In this document: positions 42,654 to 51,512 of the stretch, one piece after another | How the letters are laid out: the number at the start of each line of letters is the position of its first letter | Position numbering within the stretch: position 1 is the first letter of the stretch | From: Streptomyces cyaneochromogenes | Lineage (GTDB): Bacteria > Actinomycetota > Actinomycetes > Streptomycetales > Streptomycetaceae | DNA length: 64,000 nt | NCBI RefSeq assembly: GCF_003963535.1 | Contig: NZ_CP034539.1 | Coordinates: 7,502,001 to 7,566,000, forward strand | Direction of reading: 5' to 3' | Notes under the pieces: model-generated | Seen by the model: the letters and a program-made list of their open reading frames with translations, nothing else | What the model was told of the DNA's origin: nothing | The model's database searches: none | Made by a program: the position numbers and the translations under genes

Positions 42654-42946
42654 CGTCACTCTCTCCTCGGTCCCTCGCGGTGGCCGCGTCGCTTCCGCTG
42701 TCCGCACCCCGTGCCGATGCTCGCACCACCCGTGGCCGCGCGCGCTGCGGGCGCGCCGCGCACGACGGCCGGTGCCCGGAGGATGCCCGGTGTGCGATTT
42801 ACCGCCCGTTTCCGTGCGATTGCCGACGGATGTCGATCGTCTGTACAGCATGTGCCCGGTCCCGTACGCCTCGTGATCGGGCCTGTCCGGCGGGCAGAGT
42901 ATCCGGAGCGCGCCGACGCGGCCACCCCGTGCGCAAGGATGGGGGC

Positions 42947-43795
42947 ATGAACGCCATCATCTCCGCATCCGAACTCGCGAGCGCGGCGGCGGGCGGGAAC
43001 CCGCCGGTGCTGCTCGACATCCGCTGGCAACTGAGCATGCCGAAGGCCGATGAGCCCCCGTTCGACGGCCGTGCCGAGTACGAGGCGGGGCACATCCCCG
43101 GCGCGGTCTACGTCGACCTGGACCGGGAACTGGCCTCCGCGCCCGGCCCGCGCGGCCGCCACCCCTTGCCGGATCTGACCGATTTCGGCACGGCGATGCG
43201 GCGCGCGGGCGTGTCGTCCGGGACGCCGGTGGTCGTGTACGACGGCGGGCTGGGCTGGGCGGCGGCCCGGGCATGGTGGCTGCTGAGCTGGACCGGGCAC
43301 CCGGATGTGCGGGTCCTCGACGGCGGACTGCCGGCCTGGGAGGGGCCACTGGAGACGTCCGTACCGACCCCGGCGGAGGGCGACTTCGAGCCGGCGCCGG
43401 GAGCGACGGCGCTGCTCGACGCCGACGGCGCCGCGGCGCTCGCCCGGTCGGGGGTGCTGCTGGACGCCCGTGCGGGGGAGCGGTACCGCGGCGAGGTCGA
43501 GCCGATCGACCCGGTCGGCGGCCATATCCCGGGCGCCGTGTCCGCACCCACGAACGACAACGTCGGCGCGGACGGCCGCTTCCTCCCCGTCGAGGAACTC
43601 CGGTCCCGCTTCAAGAAGGTGGGCGCCGCCGAGGGCGCGGAAGTCGGCGTGTACTGCGGCTCGGGCGTCTCCGCCGCGCACCAGGTGCTGGCCCTGGCGG
43701 TCGCGGGGATTCCGGCGGCGCTGTACGTCGGTTCCTGGTCGGAGTGGTCCTCGGACCCGTCCCGGCCGGTCGCCGTGGGGCCGGATCCGCAGTAG
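42947..43795 (+). CDS. Two-domain rhodanese sulfurtransferase (mercaptopyruvate-type)
   Basis: 282 residues from ATG 42947; AAGGAT just upstream may be a ribosome-binding site or a leaderless -10. Two rhodanese modules (about 8-120 and 150-275). The second carries active cysteine C237 in CGSGVSA, close to the CGSGVTA loop of 3-mercaptopyruvate sulfurtransferases rather than the CRKGVT of thiosulfate enzymes. It should move sulfane sulfur to thiols or cyanide. Divergent from the VOC gene and convergent with sepH. Confidence 0.88.
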   Translation: MNAIISASELASAAAGGNPPVLLDIRWQLSMPKADEPPFDGRAEYEAGHIPGAVYVDLDRELASAPGPRGRHPLPDLTDFGTAMRRAGVSSGTPVVVYDGGLGWAAARAWWLLSWTGHPDVRVLDGGLPAWEGPLETSVPTPAEGDFEPAPGATALLDADGAAALARSGVLLDARAGERYRGEVEPIDPVGGHIPGAVSAPTNDNVGADGRFLPVEELRSRFKKVGAAEGAEVGVYCGSGVSAAHQVLALAVAGIPAALYVGSWSEWSSDPSRPVAVGPDPQ

Positions 43796-43833
43796 GGCCA
43801 GCAGGGCAGGGCCGGTCACGACCCTGAACGGCA

Positions 43834-43865
43834 CGAGGGCCGCGTGGTCACCCACGCGGCCCTCG
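43834..43865. terminator. Bidirectional terminator between sulfurtransferase gene and sepH
   Basis: Perfect 14-bp stem (43834-43847 with 43852-43865), loop TCAC, between convergent genes. Confidence 0.9.
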
Positions 43866-43900
43866 TCCTCGTACGGCCGCATCCGCAGCCGTACGACCGA

Positions 43901-44938
43901 CTACTCCTGCTTCTTCCTCCGGGTCCCGAACACGATCTCGTCCCAGCTCGGGACGGCGGCCCGGCGGCCCGGGCGGACGCCGTCCGCTTCGGCCTGGCGG
44001 TCCGTGGCGCCGATGAGGCGGTCGCGGTGGCTGCCGACGGAGCGGGGCATGAGCACGTCCGCGTAGGCGGAACCTGCCGAGGCCGCGGGGGCGGGAGGTT
44101 CCTCCGCCTCCGGTTCGGCGGGGGGCTCCTCCACCTCCGGCTCCGGTGGGCGCTCCGGCACCACCAGGTCGCCACGGAAGCTGGGCACCGCCTCCAGCAG
44201 GCTGGTCAGCGAGTCCCGTTCCTCCGCGGTCTCCTCGGCCGGTTCGGAGGCCTGGGCGGGCAGGCTGGGCCGCGCGGTGTCCAGGGCACGGTCCATCGAA
44301 CGCTCGCGCGGAAGTCGGGCGATACGCGGCACGAACGGGAAGCTGGGCTCCGGCGCGGCGAGGTCCTCGGACTCGCCGATCAGCGAGCGGGCCTCCTCGT
44401 CGACAGCCTGCACGAGCCGCCGGGGCGGGTCGTACGTCCAGCTCGCCGAGTGCGGTTCGCCCGCCACCATGTAGACCAGCAGCACTTCCCAGGTGCCGTC
44501 GTCGCGGCGCCACGAGTCCCACTGCACGGTGTCCTTGTCGGCGCCGCGCAGCAGCAGCCGCTCCTGGACGGCCTCGCCGAGCTGCGGACCGGCGGCGTTC
44601 TCGCCGGGTCGGCGGACGGGAGTCTTGCGGGCCCGTTCGGCCATGAACGCGCGCTCGGCGAGCACGGGGCCCTCGAAGCGCCGTACGCGGTCGACGGGGA
44701 TGCCGGCGAGTTGGGCGACCTCTTCCGCGGTCGCACCAGCGCGTATACGCGCCTGGATGTCACGGGGGCGGAGATGGCTCTCCACCTCGATCTCGATCTG
44801 GCCGAGGCGCGGACGGTCGCCGCGCACGGCTGCGCGCAGGCGTTCGTCGATCGGAAGGGTGTACTCCGTTGCGTCGGCAGCCTTCAGCACCAGCCGTGTG
44901 CCGTCATTCGAGACGGCCACGACACGCAGTTCGGGCAT
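43901..44938 (-). CDS. sepH: Septation protein SepH
   Basis: 345 residues from ATG at 44938 with GGGAGGT upstream. The N-terminal DUF3071 domain (MPELRVVAVSNDGTRLVLK) includes a helix-turn-helix-like segment (TAEEVAQLAGIPVDRVRRFEGP, about residues 70-92). A disordered, Pro/Glu-rich middle leads to a conserved C-terminal motif, AVPSWDEIVFGTRRKK. In Streptomyces SepH is established as a direct FtsZ partner that promotes filament assembly and regular septation. It appears monocistronic with its own promoter about 150 bases upstream. Confidence 0.93.
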   Translation of the reverse strand: MPELRVVAVSNDGTRLVLKAADATEYTLPIDERLRAAVRGDRPRLGQIEIEVESHLRPRDIQARIRAGATAEEVAQLAGIPVDRVRRFEGPVLAERAFMAERARKTPVRRPGENAAGPQLGEAVQERLLLRGADKDTVQWDSWRRDDGTWEVLLVYMVAGEPHSASWTYDPPRRLVQAVDEEARSLIGESEDLAAPEPSFPFVPRIARLPRERSMDRALDTARPSLPAQASEPAEETAEERDSLTSLLEAVPSFRGDLVVPERPPEPEVEEPPAEPEAEEPPAPAASAGSAYADVLMPRSVGSHRDRLIGATDRQAEADGVRPGRRAAVPSWDEIVFGTRRKKQE

Positions 44939-45401
44939 GGGGACCTCCCGGGTGGTGCCTGCCGACGTCACGTGCGTCGCTGCTTCCGCTAGTCGAGTGT
45001 GGCCTGCCCGGGTGCAGCCTGCCACAACCTTGCCGAGTTGCCCGGCGTGTCGGGCACGGGCCCTGGATCGCCGTTATGGCACGGTTACCTATTCGCAACG
45101 CTAAGTGACCAACTCCGTCACCCTGTGCAACTAGCCCCCTCCCGGCGGTCCTTGAAGGCCACGGACGCCCAGGCGGGAGACCGGACCCAGGGCTCGCAAC
45201 AGTACTCCATTTGGGCCACGTGCGTGGATTGGCACGCCGCCCAACTTCTGGCAAGGACCGTGACTCGGCCGTCCGTTGGGCGGTTATCCGATCTTCTGCG
45301 TGGCGCACTTCACGCAATCCGCAGAAACGGAACTTATGGTTTCGTGCGTACGTTCCCTTGCCGCGCGGTTGCCCGAACGGCTGGATCGCGCCGGTCGAGC
45401 G
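44939..45401 (-). other. Intergenic region: sepH promoter and oxidase 3-prime region
   Basis: No gene recognised in 463 bases. On the minus strand TTGGTC (45112-45107) and TAGGTA (45091-45086), 15 bases apart, are a candidate sepH promoter. Nearer the oxidase end TTCTGC (45294-45299) pairs with GCAGAA (45321-45326) around an inner GTG/CAC pairing, a weak candidate terminator for the oxidase mRNA. Confidence 0.4.
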
Positions 45402-46721
45402 CTACGCCCCCAACACCCTCCGCAGGTAGTCGTTCTGGAACCGGCGGTCGGGATCGAGCCGGTCCCGCAGCGCCGTGAACTCGCCGAAACGCGGGTACAC
45501 CTGGGCGAAGTACTCGGCGTCCCGCGTGTGCACCTTGCCCCAGTGCGGTCGCCCCTCGTGCGCGGTGAAGATCCGCTCGGCAGCGGTGAAGTACCGCTGA
45601 TGCGGGGTCCCCTTGACCATGTGGACGGCGATGTACGCGCTGTCGCGGCCGGACGCGGTGGACAGCGTGATGTCGTCGGCCGGGGCGGTGCGCACCTCGA
45701 TGGGGAAGCTGACCCTGAGGCCGGAGCGGTCGACCATGGCCCTGAGCTCGCGCAGCGTCTCGACGACGGCCGCGCGCGGGACGGCGTACTCCATCTCCAC
45801 GAAGCGCACCCGGCGCGGCGATGTGAAGACCTTGTACGGGATGTCGGTGTAGGTCCGCGAGGACAGGGCCTTGCTGGAGATCTGGGCGATCGCCGGGATC
45901 GCGCCGGGCACCGCGCGGCCGACCCACTGGGCCACCTGGAAGACGCCGTTGGAGAGGAACTCGTCCTCGATCCAGCCCTGGAGCTGCGGCACCGGCTTCT
46001 CGGGGCCGGCGCTGCGGTTGTTGCGCTTGGTGTTGGTGCTTCCTGTGTGCGGGAACCAGTAGAACTCGAAGTGCTCGTTCTCGGCCCAGAGTTCGTCGAA
46101 CTCGGCCAGGACCTTGTCCAAGGGCATCGGCTCCTCGCGCGCGGTGAGCAGGAAGACGGGCTCCACGGCGAAGGTGATCGCGGTGACGATGCCGAGTGCG
46201 CCGAGACCGATCCGGGCGGCCGCGAAGACCTCCGGGTTCTCCTTCTCGGAGCAGGTCAGCACCGAGCCGTCGGCGGTGACCAGCTCCAGTGCCTTGATCT
46301 GGGCGGCGATCGAGCCGGAGTCACGGCCGGTGCCGTGCGTGCCGGTGCTGGTGGCGCCGGAGACCGTCTGCTCCATGATGTCGCCCATGTTCGTGAGCGA
46401 CAGGCCCTCGCGCGCCAGGGCCATGTTGAGCCGCTTGAGCGGAGTGCCGGCCTCGACCGTGACGGTCATGGCGTCCCGGTCGATGTTGCGGATACCGGTC
46501 AACAGTTGAGGGCGGATCAACACGCCGTCGGTGGCGGCTATGGACGTGAAGGAATGCCCGCTTCCGACCGCCTTCACCTTCAGGCCGTCCTCGGCGGCCC
46601 GGCGTATCGCCGCCGACAGCTCCTCGACGGAGGCCGGAGCGACCTCCCGCGCGGGACGGGCGGCGACATTGCCGCCCCAGTTACGCCACGTGCCGTTCTT
46701 CCCGCTCGCTGTGCTGCTCAA
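45402..46721 (-). CDS. FAD-linked aldonolactone oxidase (ALO-type)
   Basis: 439 residues from TTG at 46721 with GGGGAGG upstream, so it starts inside the end of the MFS gene (41-base overlap). The FAD-binding PCMH domain has AVGSGHSFTS with H56 at the position of covalent flavin attachment in many members, and GATSTGTHGTG. The C-terminal ALO domain ends with the family motif GRPHWGKVH and LDPDRRFQNDYLRRVLG. It probably oxidises a sugar lactone or alditol with oxygen. The overlap with the exporter gene suggests coordinated expression. Confidence 0.87.
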   Translation of the reverse strand: MSSTASGKNGTWRNWGGNVAARPAREVAPASVEELSAAIRRAAEDGLKVKAVGSGHSFTSIAATDGVLIRPQLLTGIRNIDRDAMTVTVEAGTPLKRLNMALAREGLSLTNMGDIMEQTVSGATSTGTHGTGRDSGSIAAQIKALELVTADGSVLTCSEKENPEVFAAARIGLGALGIVTAITFAVEPVFLLTAREEPMPLDKVLAEFDELWAENEHFEFYWFPHTGSTNTKRNNRSAGPEKPVPQLQGWIEDEFLSNGVFQVAQWVGRAVPGAIPAIAQISSKALSSRTYTDIPYKVFTSPRRVRFVEMEYAVPRAAVVETLRELRAMVDRSGLRVSFPIEVRTAPADDITLSTASGRDSAYIAVHMVKGTPHQRYFTAAERIFTAHEGRPHWGKVHTRDAEYFAQVYPRFGEFTALRDRLDPDRRFQNDYLRRVLGA

Positions 46722-47919
46722 CGGTGCCTCCCCGACGCGGAGCCGGCCTGCTGAGCCGGCGGTACCCCAGGAAACCGACCGCGACCGCGGCGGCCCCGGA
46801 CACCGCCGGAACCCCGTACCCGGCCTTCGCACCGGCCGCGTCGATCACCCAGCCGGCCCCGGAGGAGCCGAGCGCCACCCCGACCGCGAGCCCGGTGCTC
46901 ACCCAGGTCATGCCCTCGGTCAGTTGCGCGCGTGGTACGTGCTCTTCGATCAGGGACATGGTGGTGATCATCGTGGGAGCGACGGCCATGCCCGCAACGA
47001 ACAGCGCCACGGCCAGAAACGGCAAGTTTCCGACCAGTAGGAGGGGGATCATACTCACGGCCATCGCGCATATGCCCAGCAGCCAACGGCGTTCCGGCGC
47101 CCCCTTGAAGCGCAGCAGCCCGAACACGGCGCCCGCCGCGCAGGAGCCGGCGGCGTACAGGGCGAGGACCACGCTCGCGGCGCCCTTGTGACCCCGCTCG
47201 TCGGCGAAGGCCACGGTGACCACGTCGACCGACCCGAAGATCGCTCCGGTCGCCACGAAGGTGGCCACCAGGACCTGCAGTCCGGGGGCGCGCAGGGCCG
47301 AGCTGCCGCCGTGGCGCTCGCGCGGATGCGGCGTGGGTTCGGTGGCCCGCTGTGCGGTCAGCCAGAAGACGCCGACGGCGAGGAAGCAGCCGGCGAGCAG
47401 CGGCCCGGCCTCCGGGAACCACGCCGTGGACAGGCCGATGGAGATGATCGGCCCGAAGATGAAGCACACCTCGTCCACCACGGACTCCAGCGAGTACGCC
47501 GTGTGCAGCTGAGGCGTCCCCCGGTACAGCGCGGCCCAGCGGGCGCGGATCATCGCCCCGACGCTGGGCACGCAGCCGATGCCGGCGCAGGCCACGAACA
47601 GCACCCAGTCCGGCCACCCGTAGTGCGCGGCGAACAGCAGCACGGCCCCCGCCGCGAGCGAGATCAGCGTCGCCGGACGGAGCACCCGCCGTTGCCCGTG
47701 CTGGTCGACCAGCCGCGAGACCTGCGGGCCCGCCACCGCCGCGGCGAGCGCGATGGTGGCCGACAGGGCACCGGCCAGGCCGTAGCGCCCGGTCAGCTGC
47801 GAAACCATCGTCACCACGCCGATGCCCATCATCGACAGCGGCATCCGGCCGAGGAAGCCCGCGGCGGAGAAGGCCCTGGTGCCAGGGGCGTCGAACAGGG
47901 CGCGGTAGGGGCTGGGCAC
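46681..47919 (-). CDS. Major facilitator superfamily transporter
   Basis: 412 residues from GTG at 47919 (GGAG nearby). Twelve hydrophobic segments with a central basic loop (about residue 205) and the conserved loop 2 motif as DQHGQRRVLRP. The glycine-rich helices fit the drug-proton antiporter or sugar-efflux branches. Substrate unknown. Its end overlaps the oxidase gene start by 41 bases, so both are one transcript. A perfect GTTAGG/CCTAAC palindrome lies about 175 bases upstream, shared with the divergent hemH. Confidence 0.87.
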   Translation of the reverse strand: MPSPYRALFDAPGTRAFSAAGFLGRMPLSMMGIGVVTMVSQLTGRYGLAGALSATIALAAAVAGPQVSRLVDQHGQRRVLRPATLISLAAGAVLLFAAHYGWPDWVLFVACAGIGCVPSVGAMIRARWAALYRGTPQLHTAYSLESVVDEVCFIFGPIISIGLSTAWFPEAGPLLAGCFLAVGVFWLTAQRATEPTPHPRERHGGSSALRAPGLQVLVATFVATGAIFGSVDVVTVAFADERGHKGAASVVLALYAAGSCAAGAVFGLLRFKGAPERRWLLGICAMAVSMIPLLLVGNLPFLAVALFVAGMAVAPTMITTMSLIEEHVPRAQLTEGMTWVSTGLAVGVALGSSGAGWVIDAAGAKAGYGVPAVSGAAAVAVGFLGYRRLSRPAPRRGGTVEQHSEREERHVA

Positions 47920-47959
47920 GGGGGACTCCGGTCAGGCGGAAGCAGCGGGGCTGCTGCGA

Positions 47960-48060
47960 CTCAGGCAGGGCAGGGCGGATCAGGGTCGGATCAAAGGCGG
48001 ATCAGGGGTGGAGCAGGGGCAACTCGGGGCAGCGCAAGGGCAATTCAAGGGGCGACTCAG
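47960..48060. repeat. Degenerate short repeats upstream of the MFS gene
   Basis: Related 10-14-base segments (CGGATCAGGG-like, then GGGCAATTC-like) follow each other without a strict period. It looks like decayed tandem duplication rather than regulatory sites. Confidence 0.45.
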
Positions 48061-48092
48061 TAAGGCGCGTGGACGGCCGATACAGCTTACGA

Positions 48093-48108
48093 GTTAGGTG
48101 ACCCTAAC
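48093..48108. promoter_or_regulatory. Perfect 16-bp palindrome between MFS gene and hemH
   Basis: GTTAGGTGACCCTAAC: six-base arms GTTAGG and CCTAAC around TGAC. It is close to, but not a good match for, the iron box (12 of 19 when aligned). Its position between an exporter gene and ferrochelatase, about 80 bases before hemH, suggests a shared operator, possibly iron or heme responsive. Confidence 0.55.
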
Positions 48109-48177
48109 GCACCTGTCCGGATGAACCGGGAACCCGGGTGGTCACCCCGCCGTTTCTTGGCTGTCAGTACCGGATGA

Positions 48178-48183
48178 CAGGAT
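48178..48183 (+). promoter_or_regulatory. -10 element for hemH
   Basis: CAGGAT, six bases before ATG 48190; TCTTGG at 48155-48160 with a 17-base spacer is a possible -35. The transcript may be leaderless, though AGGA could act as a ribosome-binding site. Confidence 0.45.
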
Positions 48184-48189
48184 CGACCC

Positions 48190-49317
48190 ATGCCAGACGC
48201 GCGCCAAGCCACCCCCTACGACGCCCTGCTCCTCCTCTCCTTCGGAGGTCCCGAGGGCCCGGACGACGTGATCCCGTTCCTGGAGAACGTCACCCGTGGG
48301 CGGGGCATCCCCAAGGAACGCCTGAAGGAAGTCGGCGAGCACTACTTCCTGTTCGGTGGGGTCAGCCCCATCAACGACCAGAACCGAGCCCTGCTGGACG
48401 CCCTGCGCAAGGACTTCGCCGAGCACGGCCTGGATCTGCCGATCTACTGGGGCAACCGCAACTGGGCGCCGTACCTGACGGACACCCTGCGCGAGATGGT
48501 CGCCGACGGCCGCCGCCGCATCCTCGTCCTCGCCACCAGCGCCTACGCCTCCTACTCGGGCTGCCGCCAGTACCGCGAGAACCTCGCCGACTCGCTCGCG
48601 GCCCTGGAGGCCGAAGGCGTCGAACTCCCCAAGATCGACAAGCTGCGGCACTACTTCAACCACCCGGGCTTCCTGGAGCCGATGATCGACGGCGTGCTCG
48701 AGTCCCTCGCCGACCTGCCCGAGGACGTCCGCGGCGGCGCCCACATCGCCTTCTCGACCCACTCGATCCCGAACGCCTCCGCGGACACCTCCGGCCCCGT
48801 CGAGGACCACGGCGAGGGCGGCGCCTATGTCGAGCAGCATCTGGAGGTCTCCCGGCTGATCGCAGAGGCCGTCCGTGAGCGCACGGGCGTCGACCACCCC
48901 TGGCAGCTCGTCTACCAGTCCCGCTCCGGTGCCCCGCACATCCCGTGGCTGGAGCCCGACATCTGCGACCACCTCGAGGAGCGGCACGAGTCCGGAGCAC
49001 CGGCCGTCGTCATCGCGCCCATCGGCTTCGTCTCCGACCACATGGAGGTCCTCTACGACCTCGACACCGAGGCCAAGGCCAAGGCCGCGGAGCTGGGCCT
49101 GCCGATGCGCCGCTCGGCCACCGTCGGCGACGACCCGCGGTTCGCCGCCGCGATCCGTGACCTCGTCCTGGAGCGTGCCGCGGTGGAGCGCTCGGAGGAG
49201 GTCACGCCGTGCGTCCTCGGCGCGCTCGGCGCCAGCCACAACCTGTGCCCGGTGGGCTGCTGCCCGGCCCGCGCGCCCAGGCCCGCCGCCGCGGGCGCCG
49301 ACAGCCCCTACGCATGA
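48190..49317 (+). CDS. hemH: Ferrochelatase (actinobacterial coproporphyrin type)
   Basis: 375 residues. Conserved LLLLSFGGPEGPDDVIPFLENV start, ATSAYASYSGCRQYREN and STHSIPN active-site regions. Cysteines for a [2Fe-2S] cluster are present: C125 (YSGC) and the C-terminal group ASHNLCPVGCC, as in Mycobacterium. In actinobacteria this enzyme inserts iron into coproporphyrin III, so the name cpfC also applies. The C-terminus adds an Ala/Pro tail. The next gene's GTG lies 8 bases past the stop, so the two are likely co-transcribed. Confidence 0.94.
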   Translation: MPDARQATPYDALLLLSFGGPEGPDDVIPFLENVTRGRGIPKERLKEVGEHYFLFGGVSPINDQNRALLDALRKDFAEHGLDLPIYWGNRNWAPYLTDTLREMVADGRRRILVLATSAYASYSGCRQYRENLADSLAALEAEGVELPKIDKLRHYFNHPGFLEPMIDGVLESLADLPEDVRGGAHIAFSTHSIPNASADTSGPVEDHGEGGAYVEQHLEVSRLIAEAVRERTGVDHPWQLVYQSRSGAPHIPWLEPDICDHLEERHESGAPAVVIAPIGFVSDHMEVLYDLDTEAKAKAAELGLPMRRSATVGDDPRFAAAIRDLVLERAAVERSEEVTPCVLGALGASHNLCPVGCCPARAPRPAAAGADSPYA

Positions 49318-49325
49318 GGAGCCCT

Positions 49326-50141
49326 GTGACCGACGCCCTGCACACGGAACTGCTCACCCTGGCCCAGGAGGCCGCCCGGCGCGCCGGCGAGCTGCTGCGC
49401 GACGGGCGCCCGGCCGACCTCGCCGTCGCCGCGACCAAGTCCAGCCCGATCGATGTCGTCACGGAGATGGACATCGCGGCCGAGAAGCTGATCACCGACC
49501 TGATCTCCGAGCAGCGCCCGGACGACGGCTTCCTCGGCGAGGAGGGCGCCTCCACCGAGGGCACGAGCGGCGTCCGCTGGGTGATCGACCCGCTCGACGG
49601 CACGGTCAACTACCTCTACGGGCTGCCGACCTGGTCCGTCTCCATCGCCGCCGAGCAGGACGGCGAGACGGTGGTCGGCGTCGTCGCGGCCCCCATGCGG
49701 GGCGAGACCTACCACTCGGTCCGGGGCGAGGGTGCCTGGGCGACCGGCCCCTGGGACGGCGAGCGCAGGCTCACCTGCCGCCCCACGGCCCCGCTCGACC
49801 AGGCCCTGGTCTCGACCGGCTTCAACTACGTCACCGAGGTGCGCACCCACCAGGCCGAGGTCGCCCGGAAGCTCATCCCGCTGCTGCGCGACATCCGACG
49901 GGGCGGCTCGGCCGCCATCGACCTGTGCGACCTCGCGGCGGGCCGGCTCGACGGCTACTTCGAGCGGGGTCTCAACGCCTGGGACATGGCGGCGGGGGAC
50001 CTGATCGCTCGGGAAGCGGGCGCCCTCACGGGTGGACGGCCCGGAGAGCGCCCGTCCGGCGACCTGGCGGTCGCGGCCACCCCGGGCGTCTTCGAGCCCC
50101 TCCAGCAGCTGCTGGAGGACTTCGGCGCCTGGCACGACTGA
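49326..50141 (+). CDS. Inositol monophosphatase family protein
   Basis: 271 residues from GTG 49326, with GGAG four bases upstream; ATG 49314, overlapping the hemH stop, is the alternative. Metal-binding motifs are intact: GEEGAS, DPLDGTVNYLYGLP and the C-terminal AWDMAAGDLIAREAGA. Mg-dependent dephosphorylation of inositol-1-phosphate or a related sugar phosphate or histidinol phosphate is expected. In actinomycetes such enzymes feed phosphatidylinositol and mycothiol synthesis. A strong hairpin follows. Confidence 0.92.
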   Translation: MTDALHTELLTLAQEAARRAGELLRDGRPADLAVAATKSSPIDVVTEMDIAAEKLITDLISEQRPDDGFLGEEGASTEGTSGVRWVIDPLDGTVNYLYGLPTWSVSIAAEQDGETVVGVVAAPMRGETYHSVRGEGAWATGPWDGERRLTCRPTAPLDQALVSTGFNYVTEVRTHQAEVARKLIPLLRDIRRGGSAAIDLCDLAAGRLDGYFERGLNAWDMAAGDLIAREAGALTGGRPGERPSGDLAVAATPGVFEPLQQLLEDFGAWHD

Positions 50142-50202
50142 CCGGGTGTCGAGCAGACCGCCGCACGGCCAACAGCACGTGAACGCGGTCGTACGACAAC
50201 GC

Positions 50203-50240
50203 GGCGGGCCCCCGGGCGCTGGATTCGCCGGGGGCCCGCC
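50203..50240. terminator. Bidirectional terminator after the inositol monophosphatase gene
   Basis: Perfect 13-bp stem GGCGGGCCCCCGG (50203-50215) with 50228-50240, 12-base loop, between convergent genes. Confidence 0.88.
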
Positions 50241-50258
50241 GTCGTGCGTACGAGCTGG

Positions 50259-50432
50259 TCAGACGCTAGACGCGCCGACTTCCACACCGTGCTCGGCGGC
50301 GAGGCGGCGCAGGTCGTCGAGCTCGCCCTGCTCCACCTCGACGAGGAAGTCGTCGCCCTCGTCGCGAGCCCGCGTCAGGTCGGACTCGGTCGCCTTTATG
50401 CGCTGCAGAAGTCCTGCGGTGAATGCGTCCAT
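50259..50432 (-). CDS. Small conserved helical protein, 57 residues
   Basis: 57 residues from ATG at 50432, with GAGGGGG upstream. Acidic and helical throughout (LLQRIKATESDLTRARDEGDDF, then EQGELDDLRRLAAEHGVEV), with a hydrophobic heptad-like spacing that suggests a short coiled coil. No cysteines, signal peptide or membrane helix. It begins MDAFTAGL. Function unknown. It has its own terminator and is divergent from cutR. Confidence 0.7.
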   Translation of the reverse strand: MDAFTAGLLQRIKATESDLTRARDEGDDFLVEVEQGELDDLRRLAAEHGVEVGASSV

Positions 50433-50852
50433 GCTGCGCCCCCTCGTCCTGGGTCGTGGGTCGGTGGCACGGGGGTGTGCCGTTCGGAAGGGGCGATCAC
50501 GTCTCCAGTAGATGCCCAGCGCTGCCCATGCCGGGCGGCGACGGTGCCGGACACCCACACCCACTCTGCGGAAAGCGGATTGCGCTGTACCGCATGGTGG
50601 TGCAGTACATGCAGAGCGTGATCGCGGGGTGTACAAGCCGTCCTCCCCCCGCTCTCTTCCACGGAAACCTCAACCGGAAGAGGAAATCTCGCATTCCCGG
50701 GCTTCACACCCGCCCTTCATGCACCGCCCACTCGTCTTACCGCCGACTTATGGCGGAAAAGGGCAGGATGGAGGCCAGGAAACCCCATTCACAGGACCCT
50801 GCCCGCGCGCTGGACGAGCGCTACGCGGGTGGACACAGGAAGGACAAGCGAC
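50433..50852. other. Divergent promoter region, small gene and cutR
   Basis: 420 bases without a recognised gene. A small hairpin CCGCC/GGCGG (50740-50756) is followed by AAAAG. The part from 50590 to 50760 is less G+C-rich and probably holds both promoters; no pair is strong enough to assign. Confidence 0.35.
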
Positions 50853-51506
50853 GTGCGCGTACTCGTCGTCGAGGACGAGCAACTGCTCGCCGATGCGGTG
50901 GCCACCGGACTGCGCCGGGAGGCCATGGCCGTCGACGTCGTGTACGACGGTGCGGCCGCCCTGGAACGCATCGGCGTCAACGACTACGACGTGGTCGTCC
51001 TCGACCGCGACCTCCCGCTGGTGCACGGCGACGACGTCTGCCGCAAGATCGTCGAACTCGGCATGCCCACACGCGTGCTGATGCTCACGGCCTCCGGCGA
51101 CGTCAGCGACCGTGTCGAGGGGCTCGAGATCGGCGCCGACGACTATCTGCCCAAGCCCTTCGCCTTCAGCGAGCTGACGGCACGCGTGCGTGCCCTCGGC
51201 CGTCGCACGAGCGTGCCGCTGCCGCCCGTCCTGGAGCGCGCAGGCATCAAGCTCGACCCGAACCGCCGCGAGGTCTTCCGTGACGGCAAGGAGGTGCAGC
51301 TCGCCCCCAAGGAGTTCGCCGTCCTGGAAGTGCTGATGCGCAGCGAGGGCGCGGTCGTCTCGGCCGAGCAGCTCCTGGAGAAGGCCTGGGACGAGAACAC
51401 CGACCCGTTCACCAACGTCGTGCGGGTCACCGTGATGACACTGCGCCGCAAGCTGGGCGAGCCGCCGGTCATCGTCACCGTGCCCGGCTCCGGCTACCGG
51501 ATCTGA
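50853..51506 (+). CDS. cutR: Response regulator CutR
   Basis: 217 residues from GTG 50853 (AAGGA at 50840-50844), the length of CutR in S. lividans. OmpR/PhoB type: phospho-acceptor D51 (VVVLDRDLP), KPFAFSELTARV, and a winged-helix DNA-binding domain (QLAPKEFAVLEVLMRSEGAVVSAEQLLEKAWDE is split by the recognition helix region NVVRVTVMTLRRKL). The conserved receiver Asp in the usual DxxLP is DRDLP. With CutS it forms a two-component system first linked to copper and later to secreted-protein redox state and antibiotic control. Confidence 0.93.
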   Translation: MRVLVVEDEQLLADAVATGLRREAMAVDVVYDGAAALERIGVNDYDVVVLDRDLPLVHGDDVCRKIVELGMPTRVLMLTASGDVSDRVEGLEIGADDYLPKPFAFSELTARVRALGRRTSVPLPPVLERAGIKLDPNRREVFRDGKEVQLAPKEFAVLEVLMRSEGAVVSAEQLLEKAWDENTDPFTNVVRVTVMTLRRKLGEPPVIVTVPGSGYRI

Positions 51507-51512
51507 TCGGCC

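Noticed and set aside
42641..42946. N-terminal extension of the sulfurtransferase to 42641.
   Set aside because: The upstream codons overlap the VOC gene start on the other strand and lack rhodanese similarity; ATG 42947 starts the conserved domain.
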